From Marinilabiliaceae bacterium (GTDB lineage: Bacteria; Bacteroidota; Bacteroidia; Bacteroidales; Marinilabiliaceae): DNA of 64,000 nt. The stretch lies in the NCBI GenBank assembly GCA_021443545.1, contig JABUTU010000037.1, positions 24,207-88,206 on the forward strand. The letters run 5' to 3'. Position numbers and translations under genes: made by a program. The notes beneath the pieces were generated by a model that had not been told where the DNA came from, ran no database searches, and saw only the letters and a program-made list of their open reading frames with translations. Below, piece by piece: positions 20,181 to 30,151 of this stretch. Positions within the stretch are counted from its first letter, which is position 1; every line of letters starts with the position of its first letter.

Positions 20181-20885
20181 CTAAATATTGTTGAGACGTT
20201 CAGATGGTCTATAGGCGTAGACCAATCCGTATCTTATTGCGACCTCCCTCTTTGCCTCTGTGTCGATGCTGCCCAAATTGCGTTCTATTGTATTCCATAA
20301 TTCCAAGATTAAGGCATCAGCTTTCGGGCGGATCTCCTCCACCTTTGTGTGAAGCTTCTGTATGGTTTGCATCAAGTCTTGATGTTTGTGATATTGTTCT
20401 GTGAATTGTTGCATTTTGACTTTGACAACTGCAATAGATGGGTTGTATATGCGGTTGCCACTTCCCATCGCCATTCTTTTCTCCTCTCCGCTGATAATGG
20501 TATTACCCCATTCTATCAGTTGCGGGAGGGTGTCAAGTGCGGGAACGGTCTCACCTTGCAGTTCGAGTCCCAACATTTTGCGTGTCTCTGTCTTTATTTC
20601 TCCTCGTGCTATGCACATATTAAAGACCTGAATGAAATGAGAAAGGTATATGCGGGCTTGCTTAGCCGCCACATCGGCCTGACGGCCCAGTATGGCTTGC
20701 TGGGTTCTGGCATCACTATATTGTTTGATAGTCTGTTCAAAGATAGGTGAAAACATCTTAGCCTCAAGAAGTTGTTTCTGAGACAGCAGAGAGTCTCCTG
20801 TGCTTGCCGACTCAGCTGCTTCAATAGCTGTCCGGATGGCTCTTAGTCGAGCTTGATCTGTATTGGGAAGTCTTCTGTATGGCAT
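20181..20885 (-). CDS. Conserved-looking alpha-helical protein of unknown function
   Basis: Long uninterrupted ORF with tight spacing to neighbours; no recognised motif. Confidence 0.5.
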   Translation of the reverse strand: MPYRRLPNTDQARLRAIRTAIEAAESASTGDSLLSQKQLLEAKMFSPIFEQTIKQYSDARTQQAILGRQADVAAKQARIYLSHFIQVFNMCIARGEIKTETRKMLGLELQGETVPALDTLPQLIEWGNTIISGEEKRMAMGSGNRIYNPSIAVVKVKMQQFTEQYHKHQDLMQTIQKLHTKVEEIRPKADALILELWNTIERNLGSIDTEAKREVAIRYGLVYAYRPSERLNNI

Positions 20886-20898
20886 AGAGTTCTTCTTG

Positions 20899-21975
20899 TC
20901 AGTTTATAGATTCAGCAGCTTTCATCTCTGCCTTATATTTCCATGATGCATGAGCTTTGTCGCGAGGACAGATGAATATTACTCCGTCGCGTTCTATGAT
21001 AACGTAGTTGTTGAGGCTGTCGGCGATGACAGTTTTTTCTTTTGGTATTCTGACCAGACACCCTTTACTATCTTTTAAGATAGCATTACCTTCAATCAGG
21101 GCATTGTCAAAATCGTCTTTGCTCGCCTGCTCGTAAATAGAGTCCCAACTTCCTAAGTCGGCCCAAAGAGCCTCAGTCTGCTGAACGTATACGTTGCGGG
21201 CCTTCTCCATCACGCCATAGTCAATGGAGACATTCTCACACTCCTCGTACACTCTGGTAATTGACTCCTTAGTCCAATGAGAAGATGGGATAGCGTCTAA
21301 TGCATCGAACTGGCTTTGCACGTTAGGCATATACTTGGAAAGAGCCCTCTCTATAGAAGATACGCGCCAAATGAAGACACCTGTGTTCCAACAGAATTCA
21401 CCACAGTCGTAGAAGATTTTTGCCATCTCCTCATTAGGCTTTTCAGTAAATGTCTTGACATTATTGAGGAGTTTATATTGGTCGCTGATGGTGTCACCTA
21501 CCTGAATGTATCCGAATGCTGTCTCTGGTCTGTGAGCTCTGACGCCGATTGTTAATAGAGTGTCATCTGATTCAGAAACGAAACGAATGCCAGTATTGAT
21601 GCTCTCTATGAACAGGTTTTCACTTGTAATGAGGTGGTCAGATGGTGTGACAATAACGATAGCATCAGAGTCCCTCTGTTTTATAAAAGCATTGGCAAAA
21701 GCAATGCATGGGGCCGTGTTTCTGCGAAATGGTTCGCAAAGGATGTTCTCCAATGGAACATCTGGAAGTTGTTCGTGTACAATTGTTTTGTACCGCTCAT
21801 TGGTGACTACGACGAAGTGGGAAGGTTCGCATATATTTCTGAATCTGTCGTATGTCAGCTGAAGCATAGTCCGCCCCAACCCCATCAGATCGAGGAACTG
21901 CTTGGGCATAGCCTGTCTGCTTAAGGGCCAAAGGCGATTGCCTTGACCACCAGCCATTATTGTGCAATATATCAT
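20899..21975 (-). CDS. manC: Mannose-1-phosphate guanylyltransferase
   Basis: MAGGQGNRLWPLSRQAMPKQFLDL, TPSDHLI, FTEKPNEE, WNTGVFIWR. Confidence 0.93.
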   Translation of the reverse strand: MIYCTIMAGGQGNRLWPLSRQAMPKQFLDLMGLGRTMLQLTYDRFRNICEPSHFVVVTNERYKTIVHEQLPDVPLENILCEPFRRNTAPCIAFANAFIKQRDSDAIVIVTPSDHLITSENLFIESINTGIRFVSESDDTLLTIGVRAHRPETAFGYIQVGDTISDQYKLLNNVKTFTEKPNEEMAKIFYDCGEFCWNTGVFIWRVSSIERALSKYMPNVQSQFDALDAIPSSHWTKESITRVYEECENVSIDYGVMEKARNVYVQQTEALWADLGSWDSIYEQASKDDFDNALIEGNAILKDSKGCLVRIPKEKTVIADSLNNYVIIERDGVIFICPRDKAHASWKYKAEMKAAESIN

Positions 21976-22100
21976 ATCGATGGTGGTTCTTCTTGGTTAT
22001 AATTGCTACGAATTTAGCAATATTTTTTCAAATGTGATTTAGGAGATAAGAAAACATTGTAATTTTGAGCAAAATAAGTTGTAGTTGTCCATTTTTTTGT

Positions 22101-22847
22101 ATGGTAAGGAGCTTTTTCTTTCATTTGGGTCGTTATGTTCTGTTTCTGCGTCAGATGTTCAGGCGTCCAGAGAAGTGGAGTATCTTTGGTCGCAGGATTG
22201 TTGTTGAGATAGAAAAGTTGGGGGTGGATTCTCTCGGCATAGTGGTTGTTATCTCACTCTTTGTGGGTGCGGTTATAACCATTCAGACAGCGACTAATCT
22301 GGAGAATCCTTTTATTCCGAGGTATAGTGTCGGAACGGCATCCCGTGAGTCTATTCTGCTTGAGTTTTCAAGTACCATAGTATGTCTAATCTTGGCAGGC
22401 AAGATAGGGTCGAATATTTCGAGTGAGATAGGCACAATGCGTATCACAGAGCAGATAGATGCGCTCGAGATAATGGGGGTCAATTCGGTCGGTTATCTTG
22501 TTAGCCCTAAGGTTATAGCGATGATTGTGTCGGTTCCTATCCTTGTAATCTTCAGTATGTTCATAGGCATTGTAGGAGGCTGGATGTCGGGGGGTTACAC
22601 TGGACTTGTGCCTTCAGATGATTATATACATGGCATACAGGTTGCTTTCAGACCATATTATGTGACATATTCTCTTGTCAAGTCGACACTCTTTGCTTTT
22701 GTAATCTCGACAGTAGCATCATATTGGGGATTTTACGTAAAAGGCGGAGCCCTTGAAGTGGGTCGGGCAAGTACTAAGACGGTAGTGACAAGTTCGATAG
22801 TCATACTGATAATCAATTTACTTATAACACAGATTTGGCTTAACTGA
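22101..22847 (+). CDS. mlaE: MlaE-family ABC transporter permease
   Basis: VVISLFVGAVITIQTA...IGSNISSEIGTMRITEQIDALEIMGVN; ATG at 22101 preferred over TTG at 22065. Confidence 0.9.
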   Translation: MVRSFFFHLGRYVLFLRQMFRRPEKWSIFGRRIVVEIEKLGVDSLGIVVVISLFVGAVITIQTATNLENPFIPRYSVGTASRESILLEFSSTIVCLILAGKIGSNISSEIGTMRITEQIDALEIMGVNSVGYLVSPKVIAMIVSVPILVIFSMFIGIVGGWMSGGYTGLVPSDDYIHGIQVAFRPYYVTYSLVKSTLFAFVISTVASYWGFYVKGGALEVGRASTKTVVTSSIVILIINLLITQIWLN

Positions 22848-22854
22848 GAGCATT

Positions 22855-23604
22855 ATGATAGAGGCAATAGAAGTCAGAAAGCAATTCTCTGGGCGAGAGA
22901 TTATACATGGAGTAAGTGCTCTTTTTGAGTCGGGCAAGACGAATCTGATTATCGGCAAGAGTGGTTCGGGCAAGACAGTGCTGCTGAAGACACTTGTTGG
23001 ACTCTATGGCGCCGATTCGGGCGATATACTCTACCATGGGCGTTCTCTTAAGTCGCTTTCGCAGCAACAACGGCATTCGCTCAGACAAGAGATTGGTATG
23101 CTCTTCCAGGGGTCTGCTTTAATCGACTCGTTGACAGTCGAGGAGAACGTTATGTTTCCACTTGATATGTTTACAGATATGTCGCATGACGAGAGGAGAA
23201 GGAGAGCACGTGCATGTTTAGATAGAGTCAATATTCAGTCGGAGGCATATAAACTCTTCTCCTCAGAGATATCGGGAGGAATGCAGAAACGTGTTGCCAT
23301 AGCGAGAGCAATAGCCCTAAAGCCACGATATCTCTTCTGTGATGAACCAAACTCTGGATTAGACCCTCTGACAGCAAGTGTGATAGATAGATTGATTTTC
23401 GACATCACAAAGGAGTTCAATATAACGACAATAATCAATACTCACGATATGAATAGTGTAATGAGTATTGGAGAGCATATAATCTATATCGACTCAGGCA
23501 ATAAGGAGTGGGAGGGTAGCAGAGAGACAATCCTTGAGGCGGATGTTGCAACACTCAAAGAATTTCTTTCGCCATTGTCCAACGCATTGTCGCACAAAGC
23601 GTAG
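22855..23604 (+). CDS. mlaF: MlaF-family ABC transporter ATP-binding protein
   Basis: GKSGSGKT Walker A, SGGMQKRVAIARAI signature, LFCDEPNSGLDP Walker B. Confidence 0.92.
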   Translation: MIEAIEVRKQFSGREIIHGVSALFESGKTNLIIGKSGSGKTVLLKTLVGLYGADSGDILYHGRSLKSLSQQQRHSLRQEIGMLFQGSALIDSLTVEENVMFPLDMFTDMSHDERRRRARACLDRVNIQSEAYKLFSSEISGGMQKRVAIARAIALKPRYLFCDEPNSGLDPLTASVIDRLIFDITKEFNITTIINTHDMNSVMSIGEHIIYIDSGNKEWEGSRETILEADVATLKEFLSPLSNALSHKA

Positions 23605-23682
23605 CCACCGTTATATGCATCTATTTTTTTGTTGCAGAGCTAAGATTTACATTTTTTAAGAACAACATATAACACTTTTCTG

Positions 23683-23690
23683 TAACTTTG
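23683..23690 (+). promoter_or_regulatory. Putative -7 element TAACTTTG of panC
   Basis: TAACTTTG ends 8 nt before the panC ATG; no clear -33. Confidence 0.45.
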
Positions 23691-23698
23691 CGTTCCAA

Positions 23699-24556
23699 AT
23701 GGAAGTAAAGAACACCATAAAGGATCTCAAGGCATCCGTTGCATTGGCTCGTCAGAATGGTAGTCGCATAGGGCTTGTACCTACGATGGGTGCTCTTCAT
23801 CAAGGACATCTGTCGCTTGTGAAGCGGGCATGTAGTGAGTGTGATTTTGTAGTGGTTAGCATTTTTGTGAATCCTACTCAATTCAACAATGCTGAGGATC
23901 TGAAGACATATCCGCGGACTCTGGAAGAAGATTTGCGACTGCTTTCAGAAAATGCAAATGTTGATGTGGTGTTTGCACCTTCTGTCGAGGAGATTTATCC
24001 GCAACCTGATACTCGTCAGTTTGAACTTGGGAAGTTGGCTGAGGTTATGGAGGGACGATACAGGCCGGGGCATTTTAATGGCGTTGCGCAGATAGTCAGC
24101 AAACTTTTTATGTTTGTTGAGCCTGACAAGGCCTTCTTCGGAGAGAAGGACTTTCAGCAGTTGGCAATTATACGTCAGTTGGTGAAGAATCTTAACTTCA
24201 GCATCGAGATTGTAGGTTGTCCGATTGTAAGATATATGGATGGTTTGGCAGTCAGTTCGCGAAACACTCTTTTGACTGAGGAGCAGCGAGCGATAGCACC
24301 AATAATTCAAGCGACTCTTAGGCGTTCGGTCGAGGAGATGCAATACAAAATGAAGCCATCGGAGGTTGTAGATTGGGTGACAAATACACTCAATAAGATT
24401 CAGCCTTTACAGATGGAGTATTATTCTATAGTTGATGGAATAACACTTCAACCTGTAAACTCCTGGGAGGAGTCGGACTATGTGGTTGGTTGTATTACAT
24501 GCTATTGTGGTAAGGTGCGTCTGATTGACAACATTACATATAAAAAGAGTATCTGA
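23699..24556 (+). CDS. panC: Pantothenate synthetase (pantoate-beta-alanine ligase)
   Basis: [53 protein letters not shown]. Confidence 0.97.
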   Translation: MEVKNTIKDLKASVALARQNGSRIGLVPTMGALHQGHLSLVKRACSECDFVVVSIFVNPTQFNNAEDLKTYPRTLEEDLRLLSENANVDVVFAPSVEEIYPQPDTRQFELGKLAEVMEGRYRPGHFNGVAQIVSKLFMFVEPDKAFFGEKDFQQLAIIRQLVKNLNFSIEIVGCPIVRYMDGLAVSSRNTLLTEEQRAIAPIIQATLRRSVEEMQYKMKPSEVVDWVTNTLNKIQPLQMEYYSIVDGITLQPVNSWEESDYVVGCITCYCGKVRLIDNITYKKSI

Positions 24557-24570
24557 TTGATTTTTTAGCC

Positions 24571-24924
24571 ATGTGGATACATGTAGTTAAGTCGAAGATA
24601 CACAATGTTCACGTTACCGAGTCGAATCTTAATTATATCGGGAGTATTACGATTGACGAGGATTTGATGGATGCCGCAGGTATCTATGAGAACGAGAAGG
24701 TACAAGTTGTGAACAATAATAATGGCGAGCGTTTTGATACGTACGTCATTAAGGGCGAGCGAGGTTCTGGCGTTGTATGTCTGAATGGCGCAGCTGCCCG
24801 TAAGGTTGCAGTAGGAGACGTGGTAATAATCATGGCCTACGCAATGATTGATGAGGCTGAAATCGCTGAATTTAAGCCGAAAATCGTTTTTCCCGACACT
24901 CTGACGAACCTTTTGGTTCGATGA
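24571..24924 (+). CDS. panD: Aspartate 1-decarboxylase
   Basis: Small protein with NYIGSITID pyruvoyl cleavage [18 protein letters not shown]. Confidence 0.97.
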   Translation: MWIHVVKSKIHNVHVTESNLNYIGSITIDEDLMDAAGIYENEKVQVVNNNNGERFDTYVIKGERGSGVVCLNGAAARKVAVGDVVIIMAYAMIDEAEIAEFKPKIVFPDTLTNLLVR

Positions 24925-24980
24925 GCGTATGACTTAGAGTTCATAGTTGTTAATTTAATCATAGTAGTTTAGTAGTTATT

Positions 24981-25017
24981 CACCTTGGAGCCGTGACGGT
25001 AGCCAAGGTGATTTTTT
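24981..25017 (+). terminator. Rho-independent terminator after panD
   Basis: caccttgg...ccaaggtg followed by attttttattt. Confidence 0.75.
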
Positions 25018-25080
25018 ATTTAGACTATAGGTAGTTTTGTTCTGTGGGTCATATAGCAGGATATGAGATCGATGTAGAAT

Positions 25081-25112
25081 AAAAAAGCGCATCAAAACAT
25101 TCGTTTTGATGC
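25081..25112 (-). terminator. Terminator of the initiator tRNA gene
   Basis: gcatcaaaac-attc-gttttgatgc stem; reads into TTTTTT on the minus strand. Confidence 0.75.
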
Positions 25113-25125
25113 ACTTCATCTTTAG

Positions 25126-25198
<73 letters not shown>

Positions 25199-25375
25199 AT
25201 ATTGCTTAACGAGCACAAAGGTAGTATTTTTTTTTTACTTGCAAACACTTTTGAGAAAAAAGCTTTTCCAAAAATGTGTTTTTAGCCATGAGGGGGATAT
25301 GAAACCCACATATAACACAAGAGGGTGTGCCATGAAAGCTGACACACCCCTCTTATAAGAGGATTCTAAAACCAG

Positions 25376-25449
25376 TGATCCCGGCGGGATTCGAACCCAC
25401 GACCCGCAGCTTAGAAGGCTGCTGCTCTATCCAGCTGAGCTACGAGACC
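25376..25449 (-). tRNA. tRNA-Arg (TCT)
   Basis: GGTCTCGTAGCTCAGCTGGATAGAGCAGCAGCCTTCTAAGCTGCGGGTCGTGGGTTCGAATCCCGCCGGGATCA folds as a cloverleaf. Confidence 0.93.
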
Positions 25450-25527
25450 AACCTGTATAATAATGTCCCTCGCAGAACGGGTGCAAAGTTAGTAATCTTT
25501 TCCGTATATAAAACAGCGTGTATGATT

Positions 25528-26781
25528 TTATTTCTCTTCTTTAACTGACAGAAACGGAATAACCGCCATTCCAGGTATAGTACATATCAGAATGTAGACG
25601 AAGAATCCCTGATAGCCGAGTGTGTCAGCGACAAAGCCAGAAATCATTCCAGGGAGCATCATACCCAACGCCATGATTCCAGTAGCAAGCGCATATTCTG
25701 CAGTCTTATACTGACTGTTTCTGACGTAGTGAATTAGGAAAAGCATATACGAGGTGAAGCCAAAGCCATATCCAAATTGCTCAATAATGATGGCGCTCCA
25801 TACAGATAAAGAGCAAGATTCTGGCTGGTGTATCGATAACAAAACATAGGCAATATTGGGGATGTTCATACATAAAGCCATGGGCCAAAGGCTCTTTTCC
25901 AATCCTTTATGTGCAACATATATTCCTCCCAGGATCCCTCCTGTTGTCAGAGCAATTATCCCAGCTGTGCCGTACATTATACCATAAAGATCCATGCTCA
26001 TTTCAAGTCCTCCCTTTTCAGTCTCTGCAAGCAGAAACGAAGGTGCTATCTTGCTGAGCTGTGCCTCGCCAAACCTGTAGAGAAGTATGAAAAGCATTGC
26101 GGGAATAACCCTGTATTTTGAGAAGAAGGATTTTAAGATTGTGGAGTATATGCCAGCTCCTTCTGAACGGCAATCTCTCATGTCGCTCGGAGGATGTGGC
26201 ATTGTTAAAGCATTGGTGATCATCAGAGCGGCAAGTGTTATTGCAAGAATAATGAGAGAGTATAACCATGCTTTCTCTGTTTTGTTTTCTACGAAGCCGG
26301 ATATGTTGTGGACAAGTATCGGAATGGCTCCGACAGCTGCCATTGAGCCTATTCTGTAGAATGTGGAGCGGAATCCTACGAAATAGTTCTGTTGTTTGGT
26401 GTTGAGTGCAAGCATATAGTATCCGTCGCAGGCTATATCGTGAGATGCAGAGGTGAAGGCTATAAGAAGAAAACAAGTAAGACTGAGTGGATAGAATATT
26501 TCGCTCTTCAGTGAGAACGCAAGAGTTATGAAGAGAAGAGCAACTGCAGTCTGAGTCCATATAATCCATTCTCTTTTTGTCCCATATTTTTCAATGATAG
26601 GACTCCACAGGGGTTTTATGGTCCATGGTAGGTATAGCAAGGAGGTCCAGAAGGCATAGGACGAAGCTGAAATGTCCAGTGCTTGATACATGACTACACT
26701 TGTAGTCATCACAATACTATAAGGTATAGCCTGATAAATATATAGCGATGGGAGGAATCTTAGAGGTTTTAGTTTTTCCAT
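25528..26781 (-). CDS. MFS transporter (AmpG/SLC33-like)
   Basis: 12-TM-like hydrophobicity; DISASSYAFWTSLLYLPWTIKPLWSPIIEKYGTKREWI. Confidence 0.8.
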   Translation of the reverse strand: MEKLKPLRFLPSLYIYQAIPYSIVMTTSVVMYQALDISASSYAFWTSLLYLPWTIKPLWSPIIEKYGTKREWIIWTQTAVALLFITLAFSLKSEIFYPLSLTCFLLIAFTSASHDIACDGYYMLALNTKQQNYFVGFRSTFYRIGSMAAVGAIPILVHNISGFVENKTEKAWLYSLIILAITLAALMITNALTMPHPPSDMRDCRSEGAGIYSTILKSFFSKYRVIPAMLFILLYRFGEAQLSKIAPSFLLAETEKGGLEMSMDLYGIMYGTAGIIALTTGGILGGIYVAHKGLEKSLWPMALCMNIPNIAYVLLSIHQPESCSLSVWSAIIIEQFGYGFGFTSYMLFLIHYVRNSQYKTAEYALATGIMALGMMLPGMISGFVADTLGYQGFFVYILICTIPGMAVIPFLSVKEEK

Positions 26782-26786
26782 ATCTT

Positions 26787-27728
26787 TTAAATGAAGAAGA
26801 ATGCAACACCAACAACGCTTAGCAGGGCACCGACAATCTCAATCCATGTCACTCTCTGTCGGCTTATCAGATAGGACGGAAGAAGTATTAACACTGGTGT
26901 CAGAGCCATCAGTGTCTGAGCAATTCCTACCGAAGTATGACGTGTCGACTCTAATGAGAGGGCAACGCCTAAGAAGGGACCCGTTATAGTTGCAATAAGT
27001 AACAAAAGCAACCCCTTCCTGTCGTGAAAAATCCGTGTCATTTTTGAATGCTCACCTCTTATAAAGAGTATAGCGGAGAAACCAATCAGACCAGCTACGC
27101 TTCTCATAAAGGTTGATGCAAAGGGAATTGATATTGATATACTGTTGGCATTTTCAGGAATAAGTGATTCGTAGTTGCTTATTCCCATTTTGCTTATGAC
27201 TAACCCTACACCCTGACCCAAAGCAGCTCCTATCGCCAATAAAATGCCTGAGAATGGCAGTTTAAGATTTGTATGATTGTGTCCTTCGTCGTCTCTTTTT
27301 CTATTTAGGACACTGATGCCTATTCCAGTAGAGGTAAGCGCTATGCCTATTAGACATTTTATGGAGAGGCATTCGTCTAAAAGAAGCCATCCTGCCAAAG
27401 CTGCGGATGGTGCTGCAAGGGTCATGAAGAGCTGAGTGAAACGCGAACCGATGCGTGCATAGGCAGAGAACAGACATGTGTCGCCGAATACGTATCCCAC
27501 TATGCCAGAGAGTGTAAATATAAACCAAGTCTTCAAGTCGGTATATTGTGGTGTCAGGGAGCCTGTCATTACGAACATTGTGGCTGTTAAGAGTAGCATA
27601 GATAAAACCATTCGAATGATGTTTGTCACTAATGGTCCTATTCTTTTAACTGCGAATTCTGCTACAAGAGCAGTAATGGTCCATAAAATGGCGACGGTAA
27701 GCGCCATTATCTCTCCTAAGTGTTGCAT
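26787..27728 (-). CDS. DMT-superfamily (EamA) transporter
   Basis: Ten TM-like segments in two EamA repeats. Confidence 0.85.
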   Translation of the reverse strand: MQHLGEIMALTVAILWTITALVAEFAVKRIGPLVTNIIRMVLSMLLLTATMFVMTGSLTPQYTDLKTWFIFTLSGIVGYVFGDTCLFSAYARIGSRFTQLFMTLAAPSAALAGWLLLDECLSIKCLIGIALTSTGIGISVLNRKRDDEGHNHTNLKLPFSGILLAIGAALGQGVGLVISKMGISNYESLIPENANSISISIPFASTFMRSVAGLIGFSAILFIRGEHSKMTRIFHDRKGLLLLLIATITGPFLGVALSLESTRHTSVGIAQTLMALTPVLILLPSYLISRQRVTWIEIVGALLSVVGVAFFFI

Positions 27729-28441
27729 TCCTGGTATTCTGATTCGTTTGCAAAACTATAAAAGCTTCGCGGACCTACAATAATGTGGTCGTCAAATTTT
27801 AGCGAAACAGTTTGTGCTGCCTCCCTGATTTTCTCTGTTATTTTCTCGTCTTGGATGCTTGGCTTGGTATTGCCAGAGGGATGATTGTGTGATATTATAA
27901 AACGAGTGGCATTGGATAACAGAATCTGTTTGAAGAGCGATCTGATGTCTATCATGATACTGTCGCGACCACCCTTCAAAAGCTCTTCATTGCGTAGTAC
28001 ATTACAATTGTTATCGAGCATCAAGATGCGAAAGTGCTCCTCGGGATAGTTGATCATATATGGTTTCAGCAACTTGTAGGCATCGTGGGGTGAGGTTATT
28101 TTTTTTATTGTGTGTTCTGCGTCGTACTGCGACTTTCTGTTGCCGAATTCCAGGGTGGCAACAATATGAGCGGCCTTAGCTTTGCCAATGCCACCGATTT
28201 GCATTAATTCATGTACATTGATTCTTGCAAGCTGTGTCAGATTATTATCGTATTTGTCAAGGAGCTCCTGCGCCAGATCAGTCGCTGATTTTCCAGGGAT
28301 GCCACTCCCAATCATGATTGCAAGAAGTTCGGCGTTAGTAAGCGACTCAGCTCCGTGGTTGATAAGTTTCTCTCGTGGTCGGTCGTCTTCAGGGAGGTCA
28401 AGAATCTTTCTGGATTGTTTTCTTTCGGTATTGTTGTTCAT
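27716..28441 (-). CDS. radC: RadC-family JAB/MPN-domain protein
   Basis: LTNAELLAIMIGSG, GIGKAKAAHI (HhH), SHNHPSGNTKPS JAMM motif, DHIIVG. Confidence 0.95.
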   Translation of the reverse strand: MNNNTERKQSRKILDLPEDDRPREKLINHGAESLTNAELLAIMIGSGIPGKSATDLAQELLDKYDNNLTQLARINVHELMQIGGIGKAKAAHIVATLEFGNRKSQYDAEHTIKKITSPHDAYKLLKPYMINYPEEHFRILMLDNNCNVLRNEELLKGGRDSIMIDIRSLFKQILLSNATRFIISHNHPSGNTKPSIQDEKITEKIREAAQTVSLKFDDHIIVGPRSFYSFANESEYQECNT

Positions 28442-28624
28442 AATTTAAGAGTTATTAATTTAATTCTACGGCTGAGTGCGAAAGTATCAACATTTCTAGT
28501 TATAGCCAAAGGAATTCCTTTTTATTGCCGTCACGACTTTATTTTGTTACATTTACGCGCTATAAGTGTTACATATTCGATAATTTGTGATACTTAAATT
28601 AGATGTATTTTTGTTAATGAAAGG

Positions 28625-28632
28625 TAACTTTG
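28625..28632 (+). promoter_or_regulatory. Putative -7 element TAACTTTG upstream of the xylan cluster
   Basis: TAnnTTTG match about 90 bp upstream of the ORF at 28721; no clear -33. Confidence 0.4.
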
Positions 28633-28720
28633 CTAATTGGGTTAGTATCAATAGAAGAGATTTATAAACTGATATACACCTCTGTCAATACAGTAGAAAA
28701 TTAATTCAAAAAATAATTTT

Positions 28721-30124
28721 ATGAACTCAGAATTAACCGAAAAAGAGAGCGCTGGTTTTTACAAACTTAATTGGTTACAGCGTATTGGTTTTGGTTCAGG
28801 AGACTTGGCTCAGAACCTTATCTATCAGACAATCTGCATGTATCTCCTGTTTTTTTATACCGATGTGTATGGACTTGGAGCGGGAGCTGCAGCTACAATG
28901 TTTCTGATAGTACGTTTTGTAGATGTATTATGGGATCCTTTGGTGGGTGCGTTTGTTGATAAGCACACACCGCGACTTGGAAAGTATCGTTCATATCTTG
29001 TCTTGGGTGGTATTCCATTGACTGGTCTTGCCATATTGTGCTTTTGGAATGGCTTTGCACCATCTCTGATTTATGCCTATGTGACCTATGTGGGTATGTC
29101 GATGCTCTACACATTAATCAATGTTCCTTATGGTGCTTTGAACTCATCTCTGACACGTGACACTAACGAGATTACGATTCTCACATCAGTGCGTATGTTC
29201 ATGGCGAACTGCGGTGGTCTGGCTGTATCAGCAGGCGTTCCTCTCCTTGTAGGTATTCTGGCTAAGGTTGACGAATTGCCATACGAGACGGCACTCTTCA
29301 TGGGTCTTGGCTCCCTTCCAGCATTCATCTTCATGCCATTGGTTCCAGCAATCAAGCGTGCTGTAGGTAAAAAGAATATGTTCTATATCTTCTTGTCGGT
29401 TGCTATCATTGGTATGGCAATGCTCTACGTGATAAGCAAGACTATGAATATGAACGAGAATATGCCTCTTATCTACTTAGCGCAGTTTATTAAATCGACA
29501 GGTGTCATTGTTGCAACTGGCTATATGTGGGCACTTGTTCCAGAGGTCATTTCGTATGGTGAGTGGAAAACAGGTAAGCGTATCTCAGGTATCGTAAATG
29601 CTCTTACTGGAATCTTCTTCAAAGCTGGTATGGCGCTTGGCGGTGCTGTTCCTGGTTTTGTTCTCTGGTTGACAGATTATACACCTGCACAGGATGCTCA
29701 GAGTTTCCCAACCGACTCTAATGCTTGGTTTACAACAATGCTCATATATGCACTGACGGGTTTGGCTCTTTTGATATTCTGCTTCTCTCAATGTAGAGAA
29801 CGTGTTGTTATGGATGAGAAGGAGACGGCTAACGTTAAGGTATCTGACCTCCTGACTGAGTTTTTCCGCAACCGTCCGCTCCGTGTCCTCTCCCTCTTCT
29901 TCATTACAGCTTTCGCAATGATGAGTGTTGGTAATGCTGCGGGTGCCTATTATATGAATAATATGCAGTCGCTCCCTCCCTTCCAGCAAGAGGGAATCCT
30001 TTGGCTCGTATGCGTGATTCCAGCGATTCTGTTGGCACTTGCAATGTGGATTATCAGCAAGTATGAGCTCGATGATGAGACAATCGATAATATCAATAAA
30101 GAGATTGAGTCGCGTAAGAACTAA
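28721..30124 (+). CDS. GPH-family glycoside/cation symporter
   Basis: GFGSGDLAQNLIYQ, FVDVLWDPLVGAFVDKHTPRLGKYRSYLV, next to xylan-degrading enzymes. Confidence 0.9.
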   Translation: MNSELTEKESAGFYKLNWLQRIGFGSGDLAQNLIYQTICMYLLFFYTDVYGLGAGAAATMFLIVRFVDVLWDPLVGAFVDKHTPRLGKYRSYLVLGGIPLTGLAILCFWNGFAPSLIYAYVTYVGMSMLYTLINVPYGALNSSLTRDTNEITILTSVRMFMANCGGLAVSAGVPLLVGILAKVDELPYETALFMGLGSLPAFIFMPLVPAIKRAVGKKNMFYIFLSVAIIGMAMLYVISKTMNMNENMPLIYLAQFIKSTGVIVATGYMWALVPEVISYGEWKTGKRISGIVNALTGIFFKAGMALGGAVPGFVLWLTDYTPAQDAQSFPTDSNAWFTTMLIYALTGLALLIFCFSQCRERVVMDEKETANVKVSDLLTEFFRNRPLRVLSLFFITAFAMMSVGNAAGAYYMNNMQSLPPFQQEGILWLVCVIPAILLALAMWIISKYELDDETIDNINKEIESRKN

Positions 30125-30151
30125 AGTGTCAGGTGTTTAACCGATTTCAAG

